From Alphaproteobacteria bacterium PA2 (lineage in GTDB: Bacteria; Pseudomonadota; Alphaproteobacteria; Caulobacterales; Caulobacteraceae): a stretch of DNA of 64,000 nucleotides. Made by a program: the position numbers and the translations under genes. Below are positions 62,688 to 64,000 of the stretch, one piece after another (the first letter of the stretch is position 1; every line of letters starts with the position of its first letter). Under the pieces are notes generated by a model. That model worked only from the letters and a program-made list of their open reading frames with translations. It did no database searches and was not told where the DNA came from. The stretch is taken from NCBI GenBank assembly GCA_002256425.1, contig NKIZ01000001.1, positions 1,323,943-1,387,942 on the forward strand, written 5' to 3'.

Positions 62688-63937
62688 GCACTGACAAACT
62701 GCATGACCTGAAGGTCGCCGCCGCTACAGCCTGGCGGTTCACCCTGCCGCTGATCGAGATCTCGACCACCCGCAGCCGCGGTCAGATGAATGGCTCGCAG
62801 ATGAATGTCTTTGGCCACATGCGCCGCTTGGCCGATCACCGGGCCCGGGCCGTCACCACGCCCAACAATGACACCTTCTATTCCACCGCCCAGGTCGACC
62901 TGTCCCAGGGGCCGGTCACCGTCACCCTGCCACCGACGGGGGATCGCTACCTGTCCCTGCAGCTGATGGACGCCTACACCAACTCCTTCGCAATCCTGGG
63001 AACCCGGACGACGGGCAATGAGGGCGGGACCTTTACCCTGGTCGGCCCACGGGATGCTGCGGAAGGCGCTCAGGTCGTGCGCTGCCCGACCAATCATGTC
63101 TGGGCCCTGGCGCGGATTCTGGTGGACGGACCCCATGACGTCGATGCGGCCAAGGCGGTCCAGCAGGGCATTTCCATGCAGGGCCCCGCCACAGAAACGC
63201 CAGGACCCTTCGCCCATCGCGGCGCCGGATGGCAGGACTATTTCGCCTCCGCCGCCCAGCTGATGAAGCTCAATCCGCCCATTGTGACCGATCGCACCGA
63301 GCTGGCGCTAATGGCCCCGCTCGGCCTGGACGACTTCAGGCCGGAGCGGTTCTCGCCCGAAGAGGTCGCCGCCATCGAGGCCGGCGTCGCCGAGGCCAAG
63401 TCAGCTTCCAAGCGGGGCGGACTCTCCGGCGCAGGCTTTGTCGAGGGCTGGTCCTATCCCGCTGCGCGGCTTGGAGACTTCGGACAGGACTATGCCCTGC
63501 GGGCTTCCGTCGCCGTTTCAGGACTGGCCGCCCTGCCGCCCATCGAGGCCATGTACATGCGGGCCAAGGGAGATCTGCCGGGCGGACTGTTTGAAGGCCT
63601 GCGCAACTGGCGCCTGCATTTCCCGGCCGACGCCCTGCCGCCGGTCCATTCCTTCTGGTCCCTCAGCCTCTATGAGGCCACCGAGGACGGGCAGTTCTAC
63701 TTCACGGACAATCCGATCAACCGCTACGCCATTGGCGACCGCACCGAAGGCCTGACCTGGAATGCCGACGGCTCCCTCGACATCTGGATCGGCCACGCCC
63801 AGCCGGAAGGTGACCGGGCGGCGAACTGGCTGCCGGCGCCGGAGGGGCCCTTCGCCCTGTTCATGCGGGCCTATCTGCCAAAGCCTGAACTGCTGGATGG
63901 CGGCTACCGTTTCCCGGCGGTCCAGCTGGCCGATTGA
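62684..63937 (+). CDS. DUF1254/DUF1214 protein
   Basis: A 417-residue protein with an N-terminal DUF1254 domain (about 20-150: NNDTFYSTAQVDLSQGPVTVTLP in part, RYLSLQLMDAYTNSF) and a C-terminal DUF1214 domain (about 300-410: PPVHSFWSLSLYEA, NRYAIGDRTEGL, WLPAPEGPFALFMRAYLPK). No signal peptide is visible, unlike many relatives, and it starts in an ATGA overlap with the TrmJ gene. The biochemical function of the family is not known to me. Physical coupling to a tRNA methyltransferase gene is probably a matter of shared transcription, not function. Confidence 0.88.
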   Translation: MSTDKLHDLKVAAATAWRFTLPLIEISTTRSRGQMNGSQMNVFGHMRRLADHRARAVTTPNNDTFYSTAQVDLSQGPVTVTLPPTGDRYLSLQLMDAYTNSFAILGTRTTGNEGGTFTLVGPRDAAEGAQVVRCPTNHVWALARILVDGPHDVDAAKAVQQGISMQGPATETPGPFAHRGAGWQDYFASAAQLMKLNPPIVTDRTELALMAPLGLDDFRPERFSPEEVAAIEAGVAEAKSASKRGGLSGAGFVEGWSYPAARLGDFGQDYALRASVAVSGLAALPPIEAMYMRAKGDLPGGLFEGLRNWRLHFPADALPPVHSFWSLSLYEATEDGQFYFTDNPINRYAIGDRTEGLTWNADGSLDIWIGHAQPEGDRAANWLPAPEGPFALFMRAYLPKPELLDGGYRFPAVQLAD

Positions 63938-64000
63938 CCTGAAAGGTTGACTCAGGGCCCGGGGCGAAGCATACACCGCGCCTTCGCGCCTGGGGGCTTG
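63938..64000. other. Window-end intergenic stretch
   Basis: Sixty-three bases after the DUF1254 stop. It contains an imperfect GC-rich inverted repeat (GGCGAAGC near 63963 and GCGCCTTCGCGCC near 63978) but nothing I can support as a gene or a clear terminator. Confidence 0.3.

Noticed and set aside
1..64000. CRISPR arrays, tRNA, rRNA and insertion sequences
   Set aside because: No regularly spaced repeats, cloverleaf-type sequences, transposase motifs or terminal inverted repeats were noticed on reading.

Overview
The window is chromosomal DNA from a GC-rich alphaproteobacterium. The recA-alaS-(nearby) icd order, the GAAC-N7-GAAC SOS box upstream of recA, the many TonB-dependent receptors and hybrid kinases, and the DUF6456/S24 regulatory locus all suggest the Caulobacterales (Caulobacter/Phenylobacterium group). 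That assignment is an inference; no rRNA is present. Coding density is very high: no gap between genes exceeds 300 bases, and the largest are about 260 (9352-9608), 244 (38439-38682), 231 (22786-23016), 219 (50990-51208) and 202 (39754-39955). I saw no tRNA, rRNA, insertion sequence or CRISPR array. Many long open frames antisense to real genes are GC-driven shadows and are omitted.

Layout. 1-4.6 kb: two overlapping alpha/beta hydrolases (the first cut by the window edge), an unrecognised 377-residue protein, an exported beta-lactamase-like hydrolase, a small membrane protein and a tandem CDGSH protein. 4.6-9.4 kb: two tandem methyl-accepting chemotaxis proteins with multiple HAMP-like repeats and CheR-docking tails. 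9.6-12.6 kb: a nitronate-monooxygenase-like flavoprotein, a palindromic intergenic repeat, a small unknown gene and a DHA2 drug exporter. 12.7-16.1 kb: the most interesting region. An S24-type repressor is divergent from a two-gene unit (a 99-residue protein and a DUF6456 protein) that resembles the rogA/gafYZ control module of Caulobacter gene transfer agents. It has three matching operators and a perfect SOS-box match inside the divergent promoter, and is followed by an FeS photolyase with its DUF2256 partner.

16.2-22.1 kb: a probable copper-handling operon (DUF2946, TonB receptor, two exported DJ-1/PfpI proteins, PCuAC chaperone, SCO1). 22.2-25.0 kb: a stand-alone GAF protein and a hybrid kinase carrying a close copy of it. 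25.1-32.5 kb: luciferase-like monooxygenase, a siderophore receptor with two Fur-box-like operators, and a HupE/DUF3604/PpiC group. 32.6-38.4 kb: two more hybrid kinases, a di-heme peroxidase lipoprotein and a VOC protein. 38.4-46.6 kb: recA, alaS, GST, SDR, sterol-desaturase-like protein, LOG protein and a small exported unknown. 46.6-52.7 kb: a glycerol unit (FGGY kinase, alkylglycerone-phosphate-synthase-like flavoprotein, GlpD) divergent from an SthA-type transhydrogenase without its redox cysteines. 52.8-55.9 kb: a TonB receptor paired with a ModE regulator. 56.0-60.5 kb: two exported peptidases. 60.6-64 kb: icd, TrmJ-like methyltransferase and a DUF1254 protein.

Together the genes describe an aquatic or soil-type scavenger: outer-membrane uptake of scarce metals, peptide breakdown, glycerol use, chemotaxis and a large signalling repertoire, with a DNA-damage-linked group (recA, photolyase, putative GTA regulators).
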